This document shows, piece by piece, positions 43,687 to 54,754 of a stretch of 64,000 nt of DNA (position 1 is the stretch's first letter; every line of letters begins with the position of its first letter). The translations under genes and the position numbers were made by a program. Source of the DNA: Stropharia rugosoannulata (taxonomy: Eukaryota; Basidiomycota; Agaricomycetes; Agaricales; Strophariaceae); NCBI GenBank assembly GCA_028532985.1, contig JANCIK010000011.1, positions 1,736,001 through 1,800,000 on the forward strand. The letters run 5' to 3'. The notes below the pieces were generated by a model. That model had not been told where the DNA came from, did not search any database, and was given only the letters and a program-made list of their open reading frames with translations.

Positions 43687-45078
43687 TCAGATATACATGC
43701 CCCCTTCGCCAATTTCGCTTCTCCCCTTTACTTTTGCCATCCCATCGGTGCCCGCTTGATCCTTCCTGACCTTGGGCGCCCACACCCGCCCCTCGCCCGC
43801 CTGCACACTGAGCAGTTGCAGGGCGAGCGCCTGCGCCTGCGCCATCCGTGCCGTGGGAAAACGCTGAGCGAGGGCATCGTCGTTGTCGTACGAGAGCAAG
43901 GCCGCGTTGCTTGGCGTCACCTGCGCTGGAGGGGGCAGCGGGACGTGTGGAGAGGGGAGGAGGAGAACAGTCGAACTGGATGTTTGGGCAGGGGTTGATG
44001 ACGGAGTGGAGGATGGTGCCGGGGGTAGAGAAGCTAGTGAGAGGAAGGCGGCGGACGTTGATTGAAGTAGGTTCGGAGGGGCGAAGGGAGCTGTGCCGTT
44101 TTTCTTTTGGTTTTTTGGGTGTTCGTGTTTGCACGGGTATGCGTAAATAGGCGTTTATACACGCACAGGTAGATATATGCGTGAGATTTGGTGTATGGCA
44201 TAGGGGAAGTGCGGATACGGGACGCATTATCGGATATATGCATGAGTTATGCGCGGAAGGCGGTGCCCAGAAAGGCAATCATGAATAGGAAGTGGAGGAG
44301 CAGTGATGTACATCCAGGTCAGCGAGCATTCAGCATAACAGCAGCGATCAAATAAAGATGAGGGACGAGACAAGGCGGTTATTAGCATGAGCCCTGCACG
44401 AGTCAATGGACACTTACGAGCACCGCCGGCACCTCTCCGGTAGTCAAATACCTGATTGGCGCGTCGTGGAACGCTGTAGGTGTGTCGGTAGCATACGTTG
44501 GTGTCGGGTACGTGTCAAATAGGACCAATCTGGAGGCGAAAATAAGAATTTATGGGGCCAAAAGATACAAAAACAAGAGGCGTACCTATCCGGCTTCGCC
44601 TTGTCTAGCACCGCACTCGCATATGGATACATGGCTCGCAGAGGAATGCGCGCCAGAGCCTCTGAGATTAGCACCGTCGTCGCACTCATCCATTCCGGAG
44701 TAAACACCAGACCGATCTACAGGTACGATCGTCACCACCTGCGGAAATGTATGCACAGATCGACGGATACGCACTTGTACACCTCCAACGAAAACCGCGG
44801 CGGTCTGCTCGCCGAGGTCGGCGCCGGATGCCCAATATCGGCCAAGATCGCCAGAGGAGACGAGTAGCGCATGGCCTTGCTGTATGTCGCCCTTAACATC
44901 GATGGGCAGGGGCGGTTCGGACGCCTGCGGAGGAGACGCTTGTGGGCGGAACTCGTCTTCCTCGTCGTCAGACTCGTAGTTGTACCGCGCAGGCGGTGCG
45001 TCGGCAAGGGGGTCTACGTCCTGCGTACCAATATTAGTACCTTGTTAGGCGTAAACTAAAGGGAGGCGTACTTACCAT
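43687..45078 (-). CDS. Proteasome assembly chaperone 1 (PAC1)-like protein
   Basis: Tentatively PAC1/PSMG1-like, a factor helping to assemble the proteasome alpha ring. The first coding exon is just the ATG at 45076-45078, followed at once by GTAAGT. Exon 2 gives DVDPLADAPPARYNYESDDE, PLPIDVKGDIQQGHALLVSS, GRYWASGADLGEQTAAVFV. Exon 3 gives IGLVFTPEWMSATTVLISEA and LARIPLRAMYPYASAVLDKA. Exon 4 gives LVLFDTYPTPTY and DAPIRYLTTGEVPAVL. The last exon reads APFAPPNLLQSTSAAFLSLA, LLLPSPHVPLPPPAQVTP and ends SEIGEGGMYI. The PNLLQSTSAAFLSL block is the part most like PAC1. The linking intron of about 260 bp before it is long for this genome, so an exon may be missed. The family call is moderate; the gene itself is solid. 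Confidence 0.6.
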
Positions 45079-45246
45079 AGTGCGATGAGGACAAAAATTG
45101 GAATGCCCCGCGCTATCTGGTCGCCCTGTGATGACGCAACCGTCCCAAAGAGGAAGGCAATGGCGACGGCAGACACAGCCAAACAAGGACGCGCACGGCC
45201 ATGATCTCCTAGATCCCATTCAACGAGTCCATTCATCACATTCACC
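45079..45246. promoter_or_regulatory. 168-bp bidirectional promoter
   Basis: Sequence between the ATG of the PAC1-like gene (-) and the ATG of cdc4 (+). Both coding regions start within it on opposite strands, so both core promoters and 5' UTRs must fit here or overlap the genes. Confidence 0.7.
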
Positions 45247-46008
45247 ATGGTACGTCCCCGAAAACAACCAGTCGCGCCCGGCTGACCCTGTTAATCGACG
45301 CGCAGAGCGACAACGCAGGTGCGTGCACATTGGCTTGCCTGTCGACGCCGGTCTCCGAGCTGACTTGATTAACCCTTCCTCCCGCCACTTCTCGTCATGT
45401 CTGTGCATCTTGACATCGCATCCCTGCAACACAGAATACAAAGAGGCATTTGCTCTCTTCGATAAGCGCGGCACGGGCGCGGTGCCTCGCGACACCCTTG
45501 GGGACCTCTTGCGCGCGCTCGGCCAGAACCCGACCCAGGCAGAGGTAGCAGACATCGTCGCTGCTGCCCCTCGCGACGGTGGGTGTGCTTTGCCCTATTT
45601 TCTTTCATTTATTTTATGATTCCCTCCGTAGTTGACTACAAGACATTCCTCGCCATTCTCAACCGCCCCGATGGGTTCAAGCCCGCCGGTACGCCTGGTA
45701 AGTCTCCATCAATCTTGTATATTATGCACGATAACTAGATGTACATATAGAGGAATTCATCCGCGGCTTCCAAGTATTCGACAAGGAAGGAAACGGCTTC
45801 ATCGGCGCTGGTGAGCTGCGCTACGTCCTCACCCAGCTTGGCGAGAAGATGTCGGATGAGGAGGTCGACGAGCTACTCAAGGGTGTTCAGATCGGCGCGT
45901 GCGTTCCTCTTCTTTCTTACCCTTGAATTCCATCTTAACTCACACACAATTAACAGAGATGGAAACGTCAACTACGAGTCGTTTGTGCGGACCATTCTCA
46001 GCCAGTGA
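45247..46008 (+). CDS. cdc4: Myosin essential light chain, Cdc4-type EF-hand protein
   Basis: Light chain of type II (and probably V) myosin, needed for the cytokinetic ring. Exons: the ATG alone (45247-45249), a 13-nt micro-exon (45306-45318), then 45435-45578, 45632-45697, 45751-45898 and 45957-46008. Together these give about 141 aa beginning [20 protein letters not shown]. Signature blocks match fission-yeast Cdc4: [90 protein letters not shown]. The third EF-hand ([12 protein letters not shown]) keeps most calcium-binding positions; the others are degenerate, as usual for this family. Confidence 0.95.
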
Positions 46009-46509
46009 TCAGCACGCCATCCCTCCACATACCACTCTGTACGCCAAGTTGCACTCCTCGAACGGCGGTCATACCCGGCCCCCACCTGCTCGCCCCGCGA
46101 TGTCCGTATTAGATATGAATAACTGTATTATTGACCCATCCCCCCGCCTTCGCCCTCCGCCCGCTTTACTCATCTGGTATATAGTATACTTACTTACCCC
46201 GTACACATACGAGCGCGTATTTGACCCAACGCAAATACCACAGCAATGGAATGTTAGAATATGCACACATTCACGTCCCGCTTCTTTCCTGCGTGCAGCT
46301 CTGAACTTCCTCACTGCATTCTGCCCTTTCGGCCACCCTGAATCCCGTGGTCTACAGCTTCAATGAGATAACGGCACGCTGCTGTTGTAGAATACCCCAT
46401 GTTTGTACTTCTCAGGCCGTCAGGCGTCTAACACGACCTGCTGCGTCGGGCGTCGTCAGTCTACTCGGCTACTAGGTCATACGACGGGCTACTGCGTCAT
46501 TCCCAGGGA

Positions 46510-46579
46510 GGACCGATTTCGGTCAACCCACTGATTTACACCGAGCACTTCGGTCATGACCGATTTGAACCGATTTCAG
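46510..46579. repeat. Cluster of accgattt/cggtc blocks
   Basis: 'gaccgatttcggtc', 'cttcggtcatgaccgattt' and 'gaaccgatttc' lie within 70 bp in direct and inverted orientation. Confidence 0.65.
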
Positions 46580-46674
46580 CTGCACGTGCAAAAGACGCGC
46601 GTCGGAAATTGCCGCTGATCTAAGCGAGGCCGCCGCGTCTACAACTCCACCAGCTACCACCCCATCTTAACGCA

Positions 46675-46696
46675 CGCGCGGCGCCGGCGCCGCGCG
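46675..46696. repeat. Perfect 22-bp GC palindrome
   Basis: cgcgcg, then gcgccggcgc, then cgcgcg: self-complementary over its whole length. Seen directly. Confidence 0.85.
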
Positions 46697-46770
46697 ATTT
46701 ACTTAAGGGTGAGCTACATCATAAGCCCAGTGCATGGACGCAACAAAAACTCCCATATTCCAGGCAACTC

Positions 46771-46790
46771 AAGCGGCGCAAGCGCCGCTT
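46771..46790. repeat. Hairpin A: 9-bp arms, 2-nt loop
   Basis: aagcggcgc-aa-gcgccgctt, followed by tcaaaaaaa. Related to hairpin B 142 bp further on. Confidence 0.85.
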
Positions 46791-46856
46791 TCAAAAAAAT
46801 AGTAAGATATAAACTTTGTATAAATTATACAATGCATTAGTCAGTTGTTCTGCCAG

Positions 46857-46884
46857 GGATACAGAGGCTGGGATACAGAGGCTC
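46857..46884. repeat. Tandem duplication of a 14-bp unit
   Basis: gggatacagaggct occurs twice head to tail. Confidence 0.85.
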
Positions 46885-46912
46885 GCCCCAGGCCGTGGGA
46901 ATGACACAGAAC

Positions 46913-46934
46913 GAAACAGCGCAAGCGCCGTTTC
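46913..46934. repeat. Hairpin B: 10-bp arms with one mismatch, 2-nt loop
   Basis: gaaacagcgc-aa-gcgccgtttc, followed by aaaaaattc. Shares the core gcgcaagcgccg and the flanking ttcaaaaaa with hairpin A in the same orientation. Confidence 0.8.
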
Positions 46935-47491
46935 AAAAAATTCACAAAAAATTCAAGTAAATGTGTGTGCACAAGATAATACTAAGTCGTGCAGTGGATG
47001 TTCCATACCCAATTTATTCCATTCATACCATCTAATACCTACCCATCTGCTGGTAGAGATACCTAGACAACTATCTTTAAATGGACTTGTGAAGCTATTG
47101 TAAAGTTCTATATTACCATTAATTCTACTAGCTGAAACATGGCTCTGAAATTTACTGAAAGTAATATTTGCCCTAGTATTGTATTACTAGCCTGAGTGAC
47201 TATGGATTTTTATGAATCAGTAAATGACGTTGAGAGCCAGGCATACTAATTTATAATAGACCCTGCCTAAATATGTGGAGCTGGGGTTGAAACCCCTGGG
47301 TTCAACAATGTCGTCAGACCGCATTTGGAAGCCCTGGGAATGACCAATTTTTCGGATTTGGAGAGCGTATGACAGAAAAGTCACGCCAGGTCACATGTTA
47401 ATTGTGTTCCGGTGACTGTGACTAGACGCGTCGCGTGACAAGCCCAAAATGTCAAAGTGTTGGTTAAAGTCTTCTCACCACAGCCCTCAAG

Positions 47492-50400
47492 ATGGCACGA
47501 GGCCAAACGACATTCGGTCTCACCTCTGGACGTGGAAGAGGAGGCCGAGGAAACTTTAGAGGTGGATTTCGTGGAGGAACTTCCTGGAGAGGTGGGCGGG
47601 GGAGAGGACGAGGTGGCAGGCAGCAGGGAGATGCAATTCCAGTACGTGAAGACGACGGCACGCAGCTCGCAGAGAGATTCGAGAAGGTTGCACAAGCAAA
47701 TGAAGTAGACGAGAAACTTGGATTTACGAAAGTGGACCAAGGGAACAGGAAGGAGGGTTGGTTGGTCAATATGCATCCGGTACGTTACTGATTCTTTGTA
47801 AACTCTTCCCATTAAATCAGGTCCGCGCAGACTTTGGTCAAAGATCCTGATTGGCCATCTGGGAAGGCCGCAGTGGATTTTTACTTCATTCAAGATGATG
47901 GGGGAATGTTCAAGTGCACGTTTCAATATGAACCATACTTCTGCATTGCTTGCAAGGTAACTTTTACGATCGTCATGAGCATGGCAACATCTCACAATTC
48001 ATACAGGCTGGAACGGAAACCATTATTGAAGAATGGTTAAACAAGAAATATGAGGGAATTATCTCCCGCATTGTTCGAGACAGGAAGGAAGACCTCAAGC
48101 TGCCGAACCATCTCATGGGTCATAGACGGCTATATCTCCAGCTTTGTTTCCGAAACGTGTCAGATCTACTCGTTGTTCGACGTGATATCGTGCCTCTTGC
48201 TCTTGCAAATAGCGCGAAAAGGGATGCCGTCGATGCTTACGCAGATGTTATACGCGCCACAACTGACGCCGACATGGACATCCAATTCGAAGATGATGAA
48301 GACGGCCTAGGAATGGGTAGCCGGTCTGGAAAAACTACTGCTGCAAGGGACCAAGACCCACGAGAGTGTATCATCGACGTACGCGAATATGACGTTCCCT
48401 ATTACCTACGAGTTGCTATCGACAACGACATACGCGTTGGGCTGTGGTATGCGGTCACTTTCACTGAAGGGCAACCTGCATTCAGTCAACTCACCGAGCG
48501 AGTAAAGCGTGCGGATCCAGTGGTTATGGCCTTTGATATAGAAACAACCAAAGCTCCACTCAAGTTCCCTGATCAAAGTATTGACCAAGTCATGATGATT
48601 TCGTACATGGTCGATGGCCAAGGATATCTAATCACCAATCGAGAAATTGTCAGCGAAGACATTGAAGATTTCGAGTACACACCGAAAGACGGTTATGAAG
48701 GACCGTTCATAATATTCAACGAGGCCAACGAAGTAAGGTTTAGTGAAAAGTGAAAAGTTTTTGCTAATTCGTATACAGGAAGCCGCAATTAATCGGTTCT
48801 TCTCCCATATTCAAGATGTGAAGCCTACTGTAATGGCCACCTTTAACGGCGACTTTTTCGATTTCCCGTTCTTAGACGCACGTTCAAAGGCAAACGGAAT
48901 CGACATGTTCTTGGAAACGGGCTTTGCCAAAGACGCGGAAGAAGAGTATAAGAGCAGAACTTGCGTTCATATGGACTGCTTCCGCTGGGTCAAACGTGAC
49001 TCGTATCTTCCTCAAGGAAGCCAAGGCTTGAAAGCTGTCACGACCGCAAAACTGGGCTACAATCCGATAGAGCTGGACCCAGAATTGATGACACCGTTCG
49101 TCGTTTCCTTTAAGTTGTTCATGTACGTCCTGTACTCACATAACACGCAGATATGCGATGGAGTTTCCGCAGATACTAGCGCAATACTCCGTTTCCGATG
49201 CCGTAGCGACGTATTACTTGTACATGAAATATGTGCATCCGTTCATCTTTTCCTTATGCAACATCATTCCCCTTAATCCGGACGAAGTTCTGCGCAAAGG
49301 AAGTGGTACTCTATGTGAGACCTTGCTAATGGTAAAGCTCTCACTTCGTTCAGTACATGGTAGTGAATTGACACAACATAGGTTGAAGCGTATCGCGGGC
49401 ACATTATTATGCCGAACAGGCATGAGGATGCCCATGGAAACATGTACGATGGACATTTACTCGCATCGGAAACGTATGTTGGCGGTCACGTCGAAGCTTT
49501 GGAAGCCGGTGTTTTCAGAAGCGACATTGAAACAGATTTCAAAATAGTCCCCTCCGCGTGTCAACAAGTAAGTGTTATATGAAGCCCCCGCAGCCAATCT
49601 ATACCTAATTAACTTTCCCCAGCTTATTGATGATCTTGATGCTGCTTTGAAATTCTGCATAACGGAGGAATCGAAGTGCTCTTTGGATCAAGTGACCAAT
49701 TATGACGAAGTGAAGGTGGAAATCAAGTCAGCGCTCGAACTCATGCGAGACAACCCGAAGCGTACCGACAAACCGCTCATCTATCACTTGGATGTTGCAG
49801 CCATGTATCCCAATATCATGTTGTCGAATCGGCTTCAGCCAGACTCTATGGTCGATGAATCGGTTTGCGCCGTTTGCGACTACAATAGGCCTGGAAAAAC
49901 TTGCGATCGTCGTCTGGAGTGGGCTTGGAGAGGAGAATTCTTCCCTGCTCACCGAGACGAGTTCAATATGATCAAACACGCCCTGAATCAAGAAGCGTTC
50001 CCTCCCAGAAAGCCAAATGGCCCCTCGAGAAAATTCACAGATCTCACCGACGCGGAACGAACGGCTATGCTACACAAACGTCTTGGAGATTACTCTAGGA
50101 AGGTGTACAAGAAGACCAAGGACACAAAGGTTGAAACCAGAGAATCCATAGTGTGTCAAAGGGAGAATCCGTTTTACGTCGACACAGTACGTCGCTTCCG
50201 TGATCGGCGTTACGAGTACAAAGGCCTGCACAAGACATGGAAGAAAAATCTCGATACCTATAGTGGCGAGGGACGGGGCATCGCTGAAATCGACGAGGCG
50301 AAGAAGATGATTGTCCTCTACGATTCTCTGCAGCTTGCGCACAAATGTATCCTGAACTCCTTCTATGGATACGTCATGCGAAAGGGTGCTCGTTGGCACT

Positions 50401-53400
50401 CGATGGAGATGGCTGGCATCACTTGTTTGACAGGAGCGACAATCATTCAAATGGCTCGCGCGCTGGTGGAGCAAGTTGGGCGACCTCTTGAACTGGATAC
50501 TGATGGTATCTGGTGCATGCTTCCTGGGGTGTTCCCGGAAAACTTTAAGTTTAAGCTTGCGAATGGGAAGTCCATAGGATTTTCCTATCCCTGTACAATG
50601 CTGAATCATCTGGTCTACGATAAATTCACCAACCATCAGTACCACGACCTTGACCCCGAGACAGGCGAATATAAAGTGCACAGCGAAAATTCAATCTTTT
50701 TCGAGTTGGATGGGCCTTATCGAGCGATGATTCTTCCTTCTTCCAAGGAGGAGGATAAATTGCTCAAGAAACGCTACGCCGTCTTTAACGACGATGGGTC
50801 TCTTGCAGAGCTGAAGGGCTTCGAAGTAAAGCGTCGCGGGGAGTTGCAGCTCATCAAGATTTTCCAGTCTCAGATCTTCGAAAAGTTCCTTCTGGGTACG
50901 ACCACGCAAGAGTGTTATGCTGCTGTGGCGCAGGTGGCAGATCAGTGGCTTGACATCTTGTTCACGAAAGCTGAAAGTCTGTCTGATGAAGAACTAGTGG
51001 ACCTCATCGCCGAAAATAGAAGCATGTCGAAGACGTTAGCTGAATATGGTGGCCAGAAATCGACGTCAATCAGCACCGCCCGACGTTTGGCTGAGTTCCT
51101 GGGCGACCAGATGGTCAAAGACAAGGGCCTCGCGTGTAAGTTCATCATTAGCGCCAAACCCATCGGTGCACCCGTCACGGAACGCGCAGTGCCTGTAGCC
51201 ATATTCTCTGCCGAGGAAAGCGTGAAACGGACCTACCTCCGTAAATGGCTCAAGGACAGCGCGCTCGTCGACTTCCAGCTGCGATCCATTCTGGATTGGG
51301 ACTACTATATCGAACGTCTAGGTTCGGTGATTCAAAAGCTCATCACTATCCCTGCAGCGATGCAAAAAGTTTCCAATCCGGTTCCTCGCATTCGCCACCC
51401 TGACTGGCTGCACCGCCGTGTAGCCGGCGCCGTGGACAAGTTCAAGCAGAATAAAGTGACCGACTTCTTCAGAGCCAAAGGCGACGAAACGCAGGAGACT
51501 CAGCCTATTGATATTGAGGATTTCGGGACGGAAGCACGCCCGGAGCGGAAACGTCTAGTGCCCAGCACAAAGTCAATGCGAGTGCGTGAGGCAACTCCGG
51601 AAGAAGAAATCGATGATGCACCGCTGCCCGACCCTACTGTCAACTATTCCGCATGGATTCGCGCGATACGGCCTCGGTGGAGGAGGAACCAGCAGTCCAG
51701 ATATGGTGGTCAAAATGGGGCGAGTTCCGTGGTACCCTCGATGTTCAAGGCAGTAACGAGACCGAAGTCGAGCCACCGCTGGGATATTCTGCAGATTCGC
51801 CGAAGTCGTATCCCGGGGCGCTTTATTCTCTGGATGTCGATCGATTCAGAAATTATTTCTGTTCCGGTTAGAATTCCCCGCGAGTTCTACATCCACATGA
51901 AGAAGCCGAATGAAAGTGTCTTCCGGCCTGAGCACTACTCTTGTACGAAGGTCACTCGTAACCTGCCCAGGGATAGTCCATGCAACAATCTGTACAAGAT
52001 TACAGTGAAAGAGGATTTATACCAGGAATATAAGGAGCACTTTATCGACATAACCAATGATCCGAACGTGGACGGAGTTTATGAACTTCAGGTGAGTAGA
52101 TAGATATGACGCCGTCTTTTTTTATACTGACTATTCACCTAGGTTCCCCTGGTCCTCAGAGCACTGCTGCGGCTTGGGAAAACGTGTACGCTCGACGATC
52201 CAACGATAACACTGAATAGGGCACAGCAAGTTGGTTTCGAACTACATCAGCTGGATCGGTGTATGACTTCTTCATCTCGAGAGAAATATCTCAATGGTGG
52301 CAAGTCGGTCAACTATATCATGCTTTACCATGCTTTCGCTGCAAACGGATCCCTTCACGTTTTCACATTGTACCTTCCCAATGGAAGTGCGAAAGTTTTC
52401 ATTGTCGACCCTGCTAGCCGTCGACAGGGTATACCACGATTGCCTGAAAACTACGCTACACTCCTCCGGAAGAAGGTGGAACTTCATGGCCCAAGTACCT
52501 CGATTGTTTATCCTGAGACGCTGTCGTTTTCGCACACGTATCACTCCAGCGACATCACTGCTATGAAAGCAATTTCTCGCGAACTGTCCATCCTCGAAGA
52601 CAAGTCATATGTCATCGTATTATCTGCCAACAAGGAGCTACCTTACTATGAGCGCTTCGTCCCTAAGTTGGACAAGTTCCCAGTACTGGCGATGACCCCG
52701 GTGAAAAATCCACATAGCCTGGATGTCTTCCCATGGCAAAATCACGTCGGTCAGAAGATGCTTAGCCGTTACCTGGCTATGGGCACATGGATTGATCGCA
52801 TGGTGGCCACCGCCGATTATTTCGATGTGCCTATCGGACATGTGGACGGTGACCAACCGTTATCCCTAGCCGATGTCAGTTTTGCGAAACGTCTTGTGCA
52901 GCAGGACATGGTTTTGTGGTGGTCGACGGGCGATTGGCCAGATCTTGGTGGGATTGAAAATGACCGGCGACAGACTGAACCATTACCTAAAACGGACTTC
53001 CAGACTGCGGGTGTCTTTAATAACGTATGCTTAGAGGTTACCGTCCGCAACTTGGCCGTAAATTCAGTCCTGCAGTCAATTCTCGTTAACGAACTTGAAG
53101 GAAGCGGAGGGGCAACGGCATTTGATTCCGTCTCCCATCAAATCAACGAATACACTACTGATGCCGGAGAAAATTCGCGCGACCTGACATTGGGAGAAGC
53201 CCAAGTTTCATCTCAGACATTTGGCATTCTCCGGGGTTTGGTGAAGACCTGGCTTTTGGATAAGATTCAGGGCGGTGGAAGTAGTGCAGCGACAGCGGCG
53301 ATCGACCATTTCTGGCGTTGGATCAGCTCACCGGCGTCAAACCTATATGATCCCAGCATGCATCGATTTGTTCACGGGCTAATGCGCAAGACATTCGTAC

Positions 53401-54626
53401 AAATGCTGGCAGAATTTAAGCGCCTTGGAGCACACGTTGTTCATGCGGACTTCAGCTCTATTCTCCTGGCAACTTCCAAGCCACCTGGAACGGCCCATGC
53501 ATATGCCACCTATATCACTACGGCGGTAACGAGTCATGAACTTTTCCAGCATGTCTATATGTACACGGAGCGTTTTTACGACTTTTTAGTCTTTATGGAC
53601 CCAGCCAACATGGGTGGTATCGTCTGCGAAGATCCGCTTGCCCTCGAGCCGCCAGAAGAGATCTGCATGGAGATGAGATGGAACATCCAACAGTTCCTGC
53701 CTCCTGCAATTCAGGATGATTTCGCCCGCGTCGTACAGTACTTCATTGTCGAGATGTACAGAATTCGACAGAAGCTCAACAAGGTCACGCGAGTTCCTCT
53801 CAAACACTTGAATAATGGGGACCTAGATAGCACTCAGAGGGACGCCGCTAAAGTAAAAGAGTCGGAGGCCAACTTAGAGTTCATTTCACGCCGTCTAACG
53901 CGGAAACTGCTGAAGACTGTCGAAGACATTGTGAGGCGATATGAAGACAGTCAGATGGACGATGAAAGCCAAGAAGACTTTACCTTCCCTACCCTTCCGG
54001 GGTCGTACCTTAACTTCACCAATCCCCCTCTGGAGTTTGTGAAGTTTGCAAGCGAAGTCTTCCTTCTAGCGAAGGATTATGTTGTAGAAATTGGGATCTT
54101 GAAGAAAAGCTTGCTCGAGGTGATAGGCGTGCGCCAATTTGCGTCCGAGGCCGCTTTCCGGAATCCCTGTGAACCCCTAAAATTGGCGAATGTACCATGC
54201 AAGACTTGCGACTTGTTGCGGGACTTCGATTTCTGCCGCGATCCAGAATTATTACCCAATAACGTGGATATCAATCCCCGATGGCTCTGTTCTTCTTGTG
54301 GATCGGAATATGACCGAGTGGCTATCGAGTTCATGCTCATTGACGTGGCTCGCACCCTTGAACGATCATTCTCTCAACAAGACCTGCGATGCTCCAAGTG
54401 CCAGCAGATCCAATCTGACAATCTGTCTAAGTGGTGTAGTTGCTCTGCGCCGTATCAGTTCACTATAAGCAAGGCAGATTGTCGAAGGAAGCTCAGGACT
54501 ATGGTGAACGTAGCAAGAGAGTATAATCTCCCGCGATTGAAGGTAAGTCGCGTGTTATCTGAAATTTGAATTCGTTAACGAATTTTTTTTCAGGAGTGCG
54601 CACAAGAATTGATTTCGAACTGGTGA
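47492..54626 (+). CDS. POL2: DNA polymerase epsilon catalytic subunit
   Basis: Leading-strand replicative polymerase with proofreading exonuclease. Nine exons (47492-47779, 47831-47956, 48007-48732, 48779-49095, 49151-49331, 49382-49567, 49623-52091, 52143-54542, 54594-54626) sum exactly to 2,241 aa. Residues 5-50 are an RGG-rich tail, then [19 protein letters not shown]. Exo [12 protein letters not shown] (about 312, catalytic DIE) and Exo [12 protein letters not shown] are present. The iron-sulfur-type Cys cluster [14 protein letters not shown] is near 690. Polymerase motif A is [14 protein letters not shown] (about 663), motif [19 protein letters not shown], motif C ELDTDGIW (about 900). 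The inactive second polymerase half follows. The C-terminal zinc modules are [13 protein letters not shown]...CSSC (about 2117) and [18 protein letters not shown] (about 2180). The phase-correct 49096 intron restores LMTPYAMEFPQ. No lesion seen. Confidence 0.98.
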
Positions 54627-54754
54627 ACATATGTATTATCAATCTATACCCGTAGACCTCATTGTAAATTATTCACATCTCATTTGCTGTATTTTCTATC
54701 TGCTACTTATCCTGACGCTGAACTTTATTCTTATCTTCAAGTCCAAAAAAAAAG

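Larger units (their letters stand above)
46009..47491. other. Gene-free, repeat-containing region upstream of POL2
   Basis: About 1.5 kb with no coding gene. It contains several hairpins, a tandem 14-bp duplication and repeated accgattt blocks (listed separately). The last 100 bp before 47492 must hold the POL2 promoter. Confidence 0.6.

Noticed and set aside
43574..44278. 234-aa minus-strand ORF
   Set aside because: Overlaps the last exon of the PAC1-like gene in a different frame; low-complexity Pro/Arg/Ser content.
47281..47310. ggttgaaacccctgggttcaac palindrome resembling a tRNA arm
   Set aside because: No full cloverleaf or A/B boxes could be built around it.
49090..49155. Apparent frame problem in POL2 after LMTP
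   Set aside because: Using the GTTCGT donor at 49096 gives LMTPYAMEFPQ in phase; the gene is intact.
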